Assembly (NCBI GenBank): GCA_016873095.1
Contig: VGYC01000005.1
Coordinates: 1 to 64,000 of the forward strand
Reading direction: 5' to 3'
From: Planctomycetota bacterium
Lineage (GTDB): Bacteria > Planctomycetota > Planctomycetia > Gemmatales > Gemmataceae
DNA: 64,000 bases
Numbering within the stretch: the first letter of the stretch is position 1; each line of letters opens with the position of its first letter. Shown here piece after piece: positions 51,246 to 60,628 of the stretch. The translations under genes were made by a program, and so were the position numbers. Below the pieces are notes generated by a model. It did not search any database. It was not told where the DNA came from and saw only the letters and a program-made list of their open reading frames with translations.

Positions 51246-54200
51246 AGCACTTGCGAAATCTGACCAGGATAGTTGTTCTTGCCGTTCTGGGGATGCTGTC
51301 ACTTCAACCCGGAGCGCTGGGGCAGATGCCGCCTGCGGAAATGAGCGATGACCCGGAAGTCTTTCGCAAGCTGACACAGCTACCGGATGGATTCGAGATA
51401 CAGCTAGTCGCAGCAGAGCCGACGATCATCAATCCGGTTCAAATCAACTTTGACGCGCGCGGCCGGCTATGGGTCTTGTGCGCTCCACGCTATCCACAGA
51501 TTCTGCCGGGTCAGGCCCCGAAGGATTACGTCGTTGTCCTGGAAGATTTCGACCCTGCCGGGAAGGCGAAAAAGTCTACGGTTTTCGTGGAGGGGCTGAC
51601 GGTGCCTACCGGGATGATGCCGGGAGACGGCGGCGTCTATGTTGGGCAGGGGGAGACGCTGCTGCATTTTTCGGATCCCGGGAAAACAGGAAAGGCGACG
51701 AAGCGAAAGGTAGTGTTCGCGGGATTCGGCACCTCGGACACGCATCACACGCTCAACACGTTTCGCTGGGGACCGGACGGCGCCCTGTACTTCAATCAGG
51801 GTGTCTACATCCTCAGCACCGTCGAGACGCCGTACGGACCGCGCAAGCTCTTCGGTGGTTGCATCTGGCAACTGCGAACGGATCGACTCAAGCTGGAGGT
51901 ATTCGATCGCTCGATTCTGCCGAACAACACCTGGGGGCATGCGTTCGATGCCATGGGGCAGTCGTTCATCGCGAGCGCCTGGCCAGGAGCACTGAACCGT
52001 ATCTTGCCCGATTCGCCGCTGCATCGTGAGACGGACCAGGAAGCCGTGCCGAACCTGAAGATGACGCAGATCGGCGGCGAGCGCCATTGCGGGCTGGAAA
52101 TCGTGTCCGGCCGGCACTTCCCGGAAGACTGGCAGGGCAACCTGCTCACAGGCGATTTCTTGTCCCACAAGATTTATCGTTACCGGCTGGAAGATGATGG
52201 CCAACAGTTCGTGAGCAAGCTCTTGCCGCCGCTCGTGGTGTCCAGGCATCGCAAGTTTCGCCCCATCGATATCAAGATGGGACCGGACGGAGCCGTGTAT
52301 ATTGCCGACCTGTATCAGCAGATCATCCAGCACAACCAGATCGATTTTCGCGATCCACGCCGCGATCACACGTGCGGCCGAATCTGGCGCGTGGTCCGCA
52401 AGGATCGGCCGCTGCTCGCCAACCCGAATCTCGCGGATTTGCCGCTACCCAGGTTGCTGGACCACCTCAAGGATCCGGAACAGTGGACTCGCCTGCAAGT
52501 CAAGCGCTTGCTGGCCGAGGGGGACCGGCAGGCCGCCGGTAAAGCGCTGGGGCAATGGGTCAGCGGCATCGATGCGAAGGACCCGCAGCGCTTGCGCCAT
52601 CTGCTGGAGGCTTTGTGGGCGTATCAGAGCATCGACCAGGTTGAGGCACGCTTGCTTGAGCAATTGCTGCAAAGCGACGATGCGCGGATCCGCGCGGCGG
52701 CGACGCGCGTGATCGCGGCCTGGCATGAGCGACTCCCCGAGCCGACGCGCTTGCTGGCCCGGCAGGCGCGCGACGCCAGTCCGCGCGTTCGACTGGAGGC
52801 GGCCATGGCAGCCGGCCATATTCCGTCAGCCAGGGCACTTGATGCCGCGCTGAGCCTCCTGGATCAGCCCATGGATCCGTTGCTGGATTTCGCCCTGCGT
52901 CGCACCATCATCCTTCTGAAGCCAGGCTGGTTTCCCGATTTTCAGAACGGGAAACTGGTTCTGCACGACAGCGCCCGGCATCTGCCCTTCGCCCTGCAGG
53001 CCATCAAGGCGCCCGGCGCCATCGCGGCACTGCGAGATCTCTTCGTGGCAAGGAGAATACCGGCGAGCAATCGCGCCGAGGTATTGCGACTTCTGGCTTC
53101 GCTTGGCGACGAGAATGACCTGAACCTGATCGCCAAGGAACTCATCGGTCTGGCACCGCTGCCGGCACGCGATCAAGCTCGCATTCTGGATGAGCTGGCG
53201 AACGCGGCAGGTGTGAACCGTCCGAAAAGCGTCCCGGCAGCCATGCCCTGGCTGACACTGTTCGCCTCCGCCGACCGGGATGTGGCGGCGAGTGCGGTGC
53301 GCGTGGCGGGCCTATGGAAGCAGGAACACCTGCGTGCGGAGCTGACGCGGATAACGGCTTCAGATTCGCCCAAGCTGCGTGTGGCGGCGGTGGAAGCTCT
53401 CGTCGATCTGGGTGGAGTCAGGAGCGTGGAGTTCCTCACGCGTCAGGCCGACAGCAAGCTGCCTGCCGAGAACCGTCTGGAAGCGGTGATCGGGCTCGCC
53501 CGCCTCGATCTGGCGAAAGCAACCCCACGCGCAGCGGAGTTGTTGCGGGGGCCTCCGCAGCCCGAGGTTGTGTTCGAACGACTGTTCACCACTTTTCTCG
53601 GGCGCAAAGGCGGGCCGGCAGCACTGACAGCGGCATTCAGCGAGAATACACCGTCGAAGGAGTCGGCCAAGCTAGGCTTGCGCGTTCTGGCCGGGTTGGG
53701 GACGCCGGCGCCGACGCTCAACGAGGCGTTGCAGGCGGCGGCCGGGTTTCGCGGTATCGTCCGCAAGCTGTCGGCGGAGGAAACAAAGCAGATCTTGCAT
53801 CTGGCCCGAACCAAGGGAAATCCGGATCGTGGCGAGGCTGTTTTTCGCCGGCCAGTCCTGGGATGCTTCCAGTGCCATGCCCTGGGAGGAGCGGGAGGCA
53901 ACGTGGGGCCGGATCTGTCCGGCATCGGCACCAGTGCGCCGATGGAATACTTGCTGGAATCGGTCGTCTTGCCAGCGAAGACGATTCGCGAGGGCTACAC
54001 GACCGCGACGATCTTCACCGTCAGCGGCCAGCTTCTGACCGGAGTCCTGGTGCGCGAGAGCCCAAAGGAGCTGGTTCTGCGTGAGCCGACTCGCCCGGAC
54101 GAAATCGTCATCAAGAAGAAAGACATCGAGGAGAAGAAGATCGGCGGCTCATTGATGCCGAACGGCCTGGATCAATCCCTGAGCGATGAAGAGCTGGCCG

Positions 54201-54691
54201 ATTTGGTTCGTTTCTTGTCCGAACTGGGCAAACCCGGTCCTTTCGGCGTGACGCACGAACCGGTGGCACGGCGCTGGCAGAAACTCGACGCAGCGCCCGA
54301 AAAGTGGAAGAATCAAGATGCCGAGTCTCTCGGCAAGACCCTGCGTGATGGAAAGGGCCTCACCTGGTCAACCGTGTATGCGCGCGTCCGCGGCGACTTG
54401 CCTCTGAAGGACCTGGTAACTGCAGGGAACTCGGTCTCGGTGCTGCGCACGCAGTTGCAGGTCGCGGCGCCCGGGAAGATTGCCCTGCGTCTCGCAAAGA
54501 TCCCGACGCTGAAGCTGTGGGTAGATGACAGGCCGGTGGCCGTGTCGGAAAAAATCGAGCTGGATCTGGACCGAGGATTACACTCGCTGACTCTATGGCT
54601 TGATAGGCCAGAGCCGACGATGGAATTGCGGCTGGCGCTTGTCGAGGTTGCGGGTTCAACGGCGGCCGCGCGCTTCGTGCACGGCAGGTAA
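51242..54691 (+). CDS. PVC-type membrane-bound dehydrogenase with HEAT repeats and heme-binding domain
   Basis: A 1,149-residue exported protein with signal MKHLRNLTRIVVLAVLGMLS. Residues about 50-430 form the PVC dehydrogenase beta-propeller (DARGRLWVLCAPRYPQ, TFRWGPDGALYFNQGVYI, IDIKMGPDGAVYIADLYQQ). HEAT-like repeats follow (SPRVRLEAAMAAGHIPSARA). The heme-binding domain has CFQCHALGGAGGNVGPDLSG near residue 875 and DQSLSDEELADLVRFLSELG. It ends with a small unclassified domain. It probably oxidises an unknown substrate outside the cell membrane and passes electrons to the heme. The ATG at 51242 overlaps the SGNH-like stop. Confidence 0.92.
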   Translation: MKHLRNLTRIVVLAVLGMLSLQPGALGQMPPAEMSDDPEVFRKLTQLPDGFEIQLVAAEPTIINPVQINFDARGRLWVLCAPRYPQILPGQAPKDYVVVLEDFDPAGKAKKSTVFVEGLTVPTGMMPGDGGVYVGQGETLLHFSDPGKTGKATKRKVVFAGFGTSDTHHTLNTFRWGPDGALYFNQGVYILSTVETPYGPRKLFGGCIWQLRTDRLKLEVFDRSILPNNTWGHAFDAMGQSFIASAWPGALNRILPDSPLHRETDQEAVPNLKMTQIGGERHCGLEIVSGRHFPEDWQGNLLTGDFLSHKIYRYRLEDDGQQFVSKLLPPLVVSRHRKFRPIDIKMGPDGAVYIADLYQQIIQHNQIDFRDPRRDHTCGRIWRVVRKDRPLLANPNLADLPLPRLLDHLKDPEQWTRLQVKRLLAEGDRQAAGKALGQWVSGIDAKDPQRLRHLLEALWAYQSIDQVEARLLEQLLQSDDARIRAAATRVIAAWHERLPEPTRLLARQARDASPRVRLEAAMAAGHIPSARALDAALSLLDQPMDPLLDFALRRTIILLKPGWFPDFQNGKLVLHDSARHLPFALQAIKAPGAIAALRDLFVARRIPASNRAEVLRLLASLGDENDLNLIAKELIGLAPLPARDQARILDELANAAGVNRPKSVPAAMPWLTLFASADRDVAASAVRVAGLWKQEHLRAELTRITASDSPKLRVAAVEALVDLGGVRSVEFLTRQADSKLPAENRLEAVIGLARLDLAKATPRAAELLRGPPQPEVVFERLFTTFLGRKGGPAALTAAFSENTPSKESAKLGLRVLAGLGTPAPTLNEALQAAAGFRGIVRKLSAEETKQILHLARTKGNPDRGEAVFRRPVLGCFQCHALGGAGGNVGPDLSGIGTSAPMEYLLESVVLPAKTIREGYTTATIFTVSGQLLTGVLVRESPKELVLREPTRPDEIVIKKKDIEEKKIGGSLMPNGLDQSLSDEELADLVRFLSELGKPGPFGVTHEPVARRWQKLDAAPEKWKNQDAESLGKTLRDGKGLTWSTVYARVRGDLPLKDLVTAGNSVSVLRTQLQVAAPGKIALRLAKIPTLKLWVDDRPVAVSEKIELDLDRGLHSLTLWLDRPEPTMELRLALVEVAGSTAAARFVHGR

Positions 54692-54742
54692 CGGCCTATG
54701 TCCGGCGCTTGGCTGGTCGATGCGCCACGGAGGAAGATTCTC

Positions 54743-57547
54743 ATGAATTCGCTAGCACGCCTCGGCATCTGGATCGTGGGCGCGGCCTTGGGCCTGGCGC
54801 TGCTCGGCCAAGTAGGTCCGGCGGACGTCTTCATCGACGACCGTTTCGAGGACTTTGCGGGCGGAACACTCGATGCCGGCGGGCAGAACCTCTATGTAAG
54901 CCGCGACGGGAAGGTGAGGAGCATCAACCGTTTCGACCTGAATGACGACGGCCATATCGATCTGATCTTCAACTGCACACACGACACCTATCAGATGATC
55001 CCTGCGACAGCGGGCCTGGTTGACCGGGAGCGCCATTCTCGAAGCCTTGACATTGCCGTGGAGGGCTCGGCGCGAGTCGTGCTGGGAGATCTGAACAAGG
55101 ATGGCTACACCGACGCGGTATTCTGCCCCAACTCGATTGGAGTCCACCATGATCGCCGTTTTGTGTCGGTCGCCTGGGGAGGGCCGGAAGGATGGCTGTC
55201 GCAAAGAGTCAATAGCGTCCTGCCGATGAATGCGGCAAGCACGGTGGTTCTGGCCGATCTCAACCATGACAGCTGGCCGGACATCGTCGTTCTGGGCGGA
55301 CAGCGCTGGCGTCCCGAGCAACCCGCCGACCGCATCATTCGCGTATTCTGGGGTAGTGCAACCGGTTTTTCCGCCGTCGAGTTTCAGGACTTTGGTGTTC
55401 ATGGAGCCATCGAACTGGCAGCCGCCGACTTTGATGGCGACGGCGCCCGTGACCTGGCAGTGCTCCGTTCCGACGGCAAGGTCAGCATTCTCTGGGCGAC
55501 GCGCGCCAAATCCACGCCGATCGTCGTTGAGCGAACGGAAGTCGCTCTGCCTGGCAAGAACGCCACATGCCTGACGGCCGCCGACGTGAACGGGGATGGC
55601 CGGCCCGACCTGTGCGCCGGCACCAGCGAGAAGGCGATCTATCTGGTGCCGGTACGACCTGACCGTCGCTGGGATCAAGCAGCATCGATTCCGGCGTTTC
55701 CGGCCACGCACGTTGTCGTCGGTGATCTGGATGGGGACGGCCAGGCCGACCTGGTGCTGACGGATTTTCACCAGGCACATGCCGCGGGAGGCGAGCAGGC
55801 AGGCGGCGCTCACGGCGCTCTCGATCGCATTCACCTGCTGTGGGGCGGCGCGCGCGGCTTTCAGGCCAACCGGGCCGACATACTCAAAGTTCCCCATGCG
55901 GCAGCTGCTGCCGTGGCGGACCTGGACGGGGATGGCCATCCGGATCTCGTGGTGGCCATCCACCAGGGCGAAACAACTTTCAACGGCGAGTCGACAGTGT
56001 TTTTCGGCGATGGACGGCGCAACTTCACCCGTGCCAAGACCGGCTTTCGCACTTCCGGCACGACCGACGTGGCCGTCGCGCCGTCCGAGAAAGGGCTAAG
56101 CGCCAGGGCCATTTTCTGCAACAGCATCGGCGGCCGACTCGACGAGGCCGTCCCGGTCCTTGTCTACTGGGGAGGCAAGGGCGGCTTCGACCCGAAACGC
56201 GTCTGGAAGATCCCTTTCCACAGCGGTTACGAGTCCAGTGCCGCCGATCTGGACGCCGACGGTTTCGTCGATCTGGTCTTGCTCAATTCCGGCCACGCCG
56301 GTGACGTTGCCTCCAAGGACGCGACGCTGGGCGCCAACATCTTCCGGGGAAGTCCCAAGGGGATTGATCTGCAACGAAAACGGACGGTGCTTCGCGAGAA
56401 CTTCCTCGGCACCAGCACGGTGGCCGACTTGAACAAGGATGGCTACCTCGACCTGGTGCTCGAGCCATTTGCGCCCGCGAAGCCGGGCGAGGTGGAGCAA
56501 CTGATCATCTACTATGGAGGGAGCGACGGTTTTCACAAATCGCACCGGGTGTCCTTTCCGAAGGAAGGATACGGTCAGGAGCATCTGGTAGCCGACTTCA
56601 ACGCGGACGGCTGGCTCGACATTGCCTCGACGACGCGTTCCCTCAACTGCGTGCGCATCTGGTGGGGCGGGCCCAAGGGATTTGATCCGAAGAACGAGCA
56701 ACGCCTGAAAGTGTCCGGACCGCTCGGAGTCAACGCCGCGGATCTGAACGGCGACGGACATCTCGACCTGGTGGTTGGCAGCTACAATGACCCCGTGTCC
56801 GGGCATCGGGACATGGGACTCTTGATTTTCTGGGGCGGCCAGGGCGGGTATCGGCACGCCAATGCCCAATGGCTGCCAGGCTTCGCCCCGCTGGGACGCT
56901 GCATCGCCGATTTCGACGGCGATGGCTACCTCGACATTTTTTCCCCGCAACATTCGGGCGAACTGACGCGCGAAGACCTCGCCTGCCACATCTACTGGGG
57001 CGACAAGGACGGCTTTTCCAGGCAGCGGCGAAGCACGCTGTTCTGCGATTCCGTGAACGCCTCCATGGCCGCGGATTTCGACGGCGACGGCAAGATGGAC
57101 CTGGCCGTCGCCTGCCACACGCGGCACGGCGACCACCGTACGCAGTCGCGCGTTTTTTACAACGACGGCAACCGCTTCGAAAGCCCGCGCCTGCAAAAAC
57201 TCCCGACCAACGGCCCACACCTGATGTGGGCTACGGACCTGGGAAATATCTATGACCGCCGCTATCGCCAGACATTCACATCACGCGTTTTCTCCTGGCA
57301 GCGACCCGCATCGGCCGGGACGCTGCAGTTCAAGGCCGATCTGGGGCCCGGGAAAAAACTGGTCTTCGAGGCGCGTTCTGCAGAAAACCAGAAATCCCTC
57401 TCGAATGGCCGGTGGCGTTCCGTCACGAATGGAGAATTACCACTCAACCCGAAAGACCGCTGCTTGCAGTATCGCGCCGTTTTTCTCTCGGACAATGGCG
57501 ACCGCTATCCGGCACTGGATCGGGTCGAAATCGCCTTGTCGCGTTGA
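54743..57547 (+). CDS. secreted VCBS/FG-GAP repeat protein
   Basis: A 934-residue exported protein with signal peptide LARLGIWIVGAALGLALLG. I count 13 Asp-rich calcium-type loops, including DLNDDGHIDL, DLNKDGYTDA, DFDGDGARDL, DVNGDGRPDL, DLDGDGQADL, DLNKDGYLDL, DFNADGWLDI, DLNGDGHLDL, DFDGDGYLDI and DFDGDGKMDL. They are spaced about 45-90 residues apart over most of the length, as in integrin-like beta-propellers. A beta-rich C-terminal domain ends it. It is probably a cell-surface or secreted binding protein. GGAGGAAG precedes the ATG at 54743. It follows the dehydrogenase gene by 51 bp. Confidence 0.92.
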   Translation: MNSLARLGIWIVGAALGLALLGQVGPADVFIDDRFEDFAGGTLDAGGQNLYVSRDGKVRSINRFDLNDDGHIDLIFNCTHDTYQMIPATAGLVDRERHSRSLDIAVEGSARVVLGDLNKDGYTDAVFCPNSIGVHHDRRFVSVAWGGPEGWLSQRVNSVLPMNAASTVVLADLNHDSWPDIVVLGGQRWRPEQPADRIIRVFWGSATGFSAVEFQDFGVHGAIELAAADFDGDGARDLAVLRSDGKVSILWATRAKSTPIVVERTEVALPGKNATCLTAADVNGDGRPDLCAGTSEKAIYLVPVRPDRRWDQAASIPAFPATHVVVGDLDGDGQADLVLTDFHQAHAAGGEQAGGAHGALDRIHLLWGGARGFQANRADILKVPHAAAAAVADLDGDGHPDLVVAIHQGETTFNGESTVFFGDGRRNFTRAKTGFRTSGTTDVAVAPSEKGLSARAIFCNSIGGRLDEAVPVLVYWGGKGGFDPKRVWKIPFHSGYESSAADLDADGFVDLVLLNSGHAGDVASKDATLGANIFRGSPKGIDLQRKRTVLRENFLGTSTVADLNKDGYLDLVLEPFAPAKPGEVEQLIIYYGGSDGFHKSHRVSFPKEGYGQEHLVADFNADGWLDIASTTRSLNCVRIWWGGPKGFDPKNEQRLKVSGPLGVNAADLNGDGHLDLVVGSYNDPVSGHRDMGLLIFWGGQGGYRHANAQWLPGFAPLGRCIADFDGDGYLDIFSPQHSGELTREDLACHIYWGDKDGFSRQRRSTLFCDSVNASMAADFDGDGKMDLAVACHTRHGDHRTQSRVFYNDGNRFESPRLQKLPTNGPHLMWATDLGNIYDRRYRQTFTSRVFSWQRPASAGTLQFKADLGPGKKLVFEARSAENQKSLSNGRWRSVTNGELPLNPKDRCLQYRAVFLSDNGDRYPALDRVEIALSR

Positions 57548-57652
57548 CCCGCGCACGCTGGCGCGGCGAACGGCAAACCGTACCTTTGTTGTTGCGAGCA
57601 GAGACTTCCGCGGTTAGCGTGGAGATTCTGTTACAAGGTTTGAGGGCAAAGC

Positions 57653-59083
57653 ATGCTTCGGGTCCTGGGACAACGCGGCGCAGCGTGTGACGGGGTCAGT
57701 CGCCGTGAATTACTTCACGCGGGAGCGCTTTCGCTCTTTGGAGCCCTGGGACTGCCTGGAAGATCGCGAGCACGTCCCGGTTCCAATCGGCAGCCGGGCG
57801 CGGCACGGTCCGTCATCCTGCTGGACCTGTTTGGCGGTCCCAGCCATCTGGACACCTTTGATCCGAAGCCAGCAGCGCCGGCGGAGATTCGCGGAGAGTT
57901 CAAGCCGATTGCCACGTCGCTGCCCGGCGTGCTCATCTGCGAGTATTTGCCCCGCATCGCGCGCTGGATGCATCGCCTGTGCCTGATTCGCACCGTGGCG
58001 CACGACTACAACAGCCACAACCCGTACGCCGTCATGACCGGTTTCACCGGCGGCAATGACGCCCAGGATTACTTTTCTCGACCGAACAATCACCCCAGCA
58101 TGGGATCTGTCTGTCAGTATGCGGGCCTGGGCAATCCTGGGATGCCGCCATACGTGCTGCTGCCCGCATTTCCCGGGTACACGCAGGGACTGCGCCGCGC
58201 CGGTCCCTACGGCGGCTACCTGGGCACGCGCTTCAATCCACTTTTCAGCACCTGCGACCCTCGATTTGATCGTCCGGTCGATGAGGACAAGGATGCGTAC
58301 AACCACACGATCGTGCCGATGGGAGAGCCGACCTTGCCCACGCTGGCGCCAGGACAGACGATCGATGCGATGGACCGCCGACGGTCGTTGCTGAGCCAGC
58401 TTGACGCGCAGGCAGCGGCAGCGGAGCGCAGTTCCAAGGCTCATCCGCTGGGGTACTTGCAGCGGCAAGCCTTCGAGCTATTGCTGTCGTCATCGGCACG
58501 CACGGCTTTCGACCTTGGCCAGGAACCGGTGGGGATGCGCGAGCGCTACGGCCGGGATCTTTTCGGCTCCAGCATGTTGCTGGCCCGCCGCCTCGTCGAG
58601 GCGGGTGTGACATTCGTGACTGTCCACACGGAAGCCAAGGGAAGCGGCCACTGGGATACGCACGAAAACAATTTCAACATGCTGAAGCACTCGCGGCTGC
58701 CTTTTCTCGATCGCGCGGTGTCGGTACTGCTAGAGGACCTGGAAGCGCGCGGCCTGCTCGACTCGACATTGCTGGTGGTCATGGGAGACATGGGCCGCAC
58801 GCCGAGAGTCAACGCCAAGGCCGGACGAGACCACTGGCCCCGGTGCGGCTTCTGCCTCCTGGCCGGAGCTGGTCTAAAGGCCGGCATCGTCCACGGCACC
58901 AGCGACCGGCAAGGAGCCTACCCCAACGATCATCCCGTATCGCCGGGCGACATCGTGGCCAGCATCTACCATCTTGTCGGCGTTGATCCTGAGATGACGG
59001 CGCCGGACCTGACCGGCCGACCGATCTCGATCGCGCACGGAGGGCAGCCAATCTGGGACGTGATTGCCGCAAATCAGCGCTAG
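57653..59083 (+). CDS. DUF1501 domain-containing exported protein
   Basis: A 476-residue Tat-type exported protein: signal SRRELLHAGALSLFGALGLP near residue 16. Family motifs: SVILLDLFGGPSHLDTFDPK, CLIRTVAHDYNSHNPYAVMT, GHWDTHENN and VMGDMGRTPRVNAKAGRDHW. It is the last gene of the SGNH-dehydrogenase-VCBS run, with a 105-bp gap after the VCBS gene. The probable MITE begins one base after its stop codon. Function unknown, as for the family. Confidence 0.93.
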   Translation: MLRVLGQRGAACDGVSRRELLHAGALSLFGALGLPGRSRARPGSNRQPGAARSVILLDLFGGPSHLDTFDPKPAAPAEIRGEFKPIATSLPGVLICEYLPRIARWMHRLCLIRTVAHDYNSHNPYAVMTGFTGGNDAQDYFSRPNNHPSMGSVCQYAGLGNPGMPPYVLLPAFPGYTQGLRRAGPYGGYLGTRFNPLFSTCDPRFDRPVDEDKDAYNHTIVPMGEPTLPTLAPGQTIDAMDRRRSLLSQLDAQAAAAERSSKAHPLGYLQRQAFELLLSSSARTAFDLGQEPVGMRERYGRDLFGSSMLLARRLVEAGVTFVTVHTEAKGSGHWDTHENNFNMLKHSRLPFLDRAVSVLLEDLEARGLLDSTLLVVMGDMGRTPRVNAKAGRDHWPRCGFCLLAGAGLKAGIVHGTSDRQGAYPNDHPVSPGDIVASIYHLVGVDPEMTAPDLTGRPISIAHGGQPIWDVIAANQR

Positions 59084-59084
59084 G

Positions 59085-59260
59085 CTAGGGCGTTTTGACA
59101 ATAGCTGGTGAACGTAGGCAAGAGACTGGGTAACGTGGGGCAGGTCGCCGACCTGCCAAAGCCGCTGATGGCAGGTTGGCAACCTGCCCCACGAAGAGAA
59201 TCGCCGAAATCTGGTTCACCATTCCTCCTTGCTTACCCAGGAATTGTCAACACGCCCTAG
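59085..59260. mobile_element. MITE-like element, 176 bp
   Basis: Imperfect terminal inverted repeats of 18 nt (59085-59102 and 59243-59260) differ at one position: CTAGGGCGT(T/G)TTGACAAT. The ends carry TA, so a TA target duplication of the IS630/Tc1 kind is possible, though the duplication cannot be separated from the repeat. No reading frame fits inside. An internal 23-nt inverted repeat (59135-59157 and 59170-59192, two mismatches) makes a strong nested hairpin. Its source transposase is not in the window. Confidence 0.6.
59135..59192. repeat. nested inverted repeat inside the MITE-like element
   Basis: Arms of 23 nt pair with two mismatches around a 12-nt loop. Each arm is itself nearly palindromic (CAGGTCGCCGACCTG and CAGGTTGGCAACCTG), so several folds are possible. 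Confidence 0.8.
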
Positions 59261-59544
59261 TGCTGGAGTCAAAAAAGGATTCTGAGTTTGGCAACTCAAC
59301 CGCGCCGTGAAAGCCGTGGTTCGTGTGTGGTACTCGGAATTAACCTGCATTTCCGCTGTCACCCCTGCCACCTCCCAGACTTCTCGGGTTGCGAAGATTG
59401 TTGCGGGCGTTGCGGGCGACATTCCCCTTGGAAACCACTTTCGCGCTGCGTTACACTGAAAGGACGCTGCGCAGCCGGCGGGAAGGTCGAGTGATCGGAA
59501 AGGCATGGCCTGGCAGTGTTAAGATAGATCGGGTGGATCGTCCT

Positions 59545-60180
59545 ATGAGTGCGAGAAAGGCCGGCCCCAAGACAGCAGCAAAACCGATCGCGGGCAAGTT
59601 GAAGTCAGCCGGCAGGGAACGAGCGGCCATGAAGAAAAGCCCGCCACTGCCGGACCCGCGCAGCGCGGAGTTTGAGGAGTTGTATCAACGCCACAGCCGG
59701 GAAATCTGGGCCCTGGCCTATGCTCGCTGGATGAATGCCGACGTGGCCCTGGACATCATGCAGGAAGCTTATCTGCGGCTATGGCGCCAGTGGCAGGACG
59801 GCGGAGGTAGCGAGATCGTCAACCCGAGGGCCTGGTTGTTGCGGGTGGCCCGGAACCTGGCGGAGGATTTCGCCAAGAGTTCTTTCCGCCGCAACGGTAC
59901 GCAACCCCCCCAGACCATGAACGCCGTCCGCGGCCGCGATGGGTTGCCGCTGGACCGCATGGAACGCGAAGAGACTTTTGGGCAGCTACGCTCCGAAATG
60001 GAAAAGCTGGCCCCGCCCGACCGAGAGATTTTGACCCTGCGCTACGCCCTGGACTACAATGCCACCGAGATAGCGGACATACTGGAAATCAATGCGACGG
60101 CCGTACACATGCGGCTGTCCCGCGCTCGCCAGCGTCTGGCGGAGCGGCTGACGGCACAAGGTGTGGTGAACTTGCCATGA
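59545..60180 (+). CDS. ECF-type RNA polymerase sigma factor with basic N-terminal tail
   Basis: A 211-residue sigma-70 family factor. A Lys/Ala-rich tail (ARKAGPKTAAKPIAGKLKSA) precedes region 2 (FEELYQRHSREIWALAYARW then DIMQEAYLRLWRQW). Region 4 is PPDREILTLRYALDYNATEI then ADILEINATAVHMRLSRARQ. Starts at GTG 59491 (GGAAGG upstream), ATG 59545 and ATG 59629 are all possible; I list the middle one. It overlaps the next gene by four bases (ATGA). The next two genes are a membrane protein and a PDZ protein, suggesting an envelope signal. Confidence 0.9.
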   Translation: MSARKAGPKTAAKPIAGKLKSAGRERAAMKKSPPLPDPRSAEFEELYQRHSREIWALAYARWMNADVALDIMQEAYLRLWRQWQDGGGSEIVNPRAWLLRVARNLAEDFAKSSFRRNGTQPPQTMNAVRGRDGLPLDRMEREETFGQLRSEMEKLAPPDREILTLRYALDYNATEIADILEINATAVHMRLSRARQRLAERLTAQGVVNLP

Positions 60181-60614
60181 ACGACTTGCACTCTCCCACG
60201 ACAACCCGCTGGTCGGACGACCACATGGATGACCTGCTGCGCGGCTTCTTCCGTGCTGAGATGCCCGACCCATGGCCGGCGATGACCGCCCCGGAGCCGG
60301 CGAAACTCAAGATGCCGCACGGCCCCCGGTTGGTTCAGGCGAGGCAACATTGGTTCCGGCTCGGCGCCCGGTTCGCCCTCGCTGCTTCCATTGGCTTCAT
60401 TATCGTCGCCTATCTGGCCCTGGCCCGCAACTTCCCGCAGGTAAGCAGCGAGCGGCCCGGTGTGTCGCCCGAGACGAAGAATGTTGGTCACAAGCAACCG
60501 CGACGCGTCAAGACGTCGCGCGGCCAGGATGCACTGCTGTGGGAGGAACACCGCGACGGCGACCGCATCTTGCTGAAGCTGCAAATGATCGATCTACCCA
60601 AGGGTCAGCGTTGA
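60177..60614 (+). CDS. single-pass membrane protein, putative anti-sigma
   Basis: A 145-residue protein with a cytoplasmic N-terminus (MNDLHSPTTTRWSDDHMDDL then LRGFFRAEM), one membrane helix near residue 68 (ARFALAASIGFIIVAYLAL), and a short outer tail (LLWEEHRDGDRILLKL). It has no Cys/His zinc finger, so it is not a classic anti-sigma, but its place and topology suggest it binds the sigma factor. Its ATG overlaps the sigma stop. The end overlaps a possible TTG start of the PDZ gene. Confidence 0.75.
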   Translation: MNDLHSPTTTRWSDDHMDDLLRGFFRAEMPDPWPAMTAPEPAKLKMPHGPRLVQARQHWFRLGARFALAASIGFIIVAYLALARNFPQVSSERPGVSPETKNVGHKQPRRVKTSRGQDALLWEEHRDGDRILLKLQMIDLPKGQR

Positions 60615-60628
60615 TCGAAAGCCATCCC

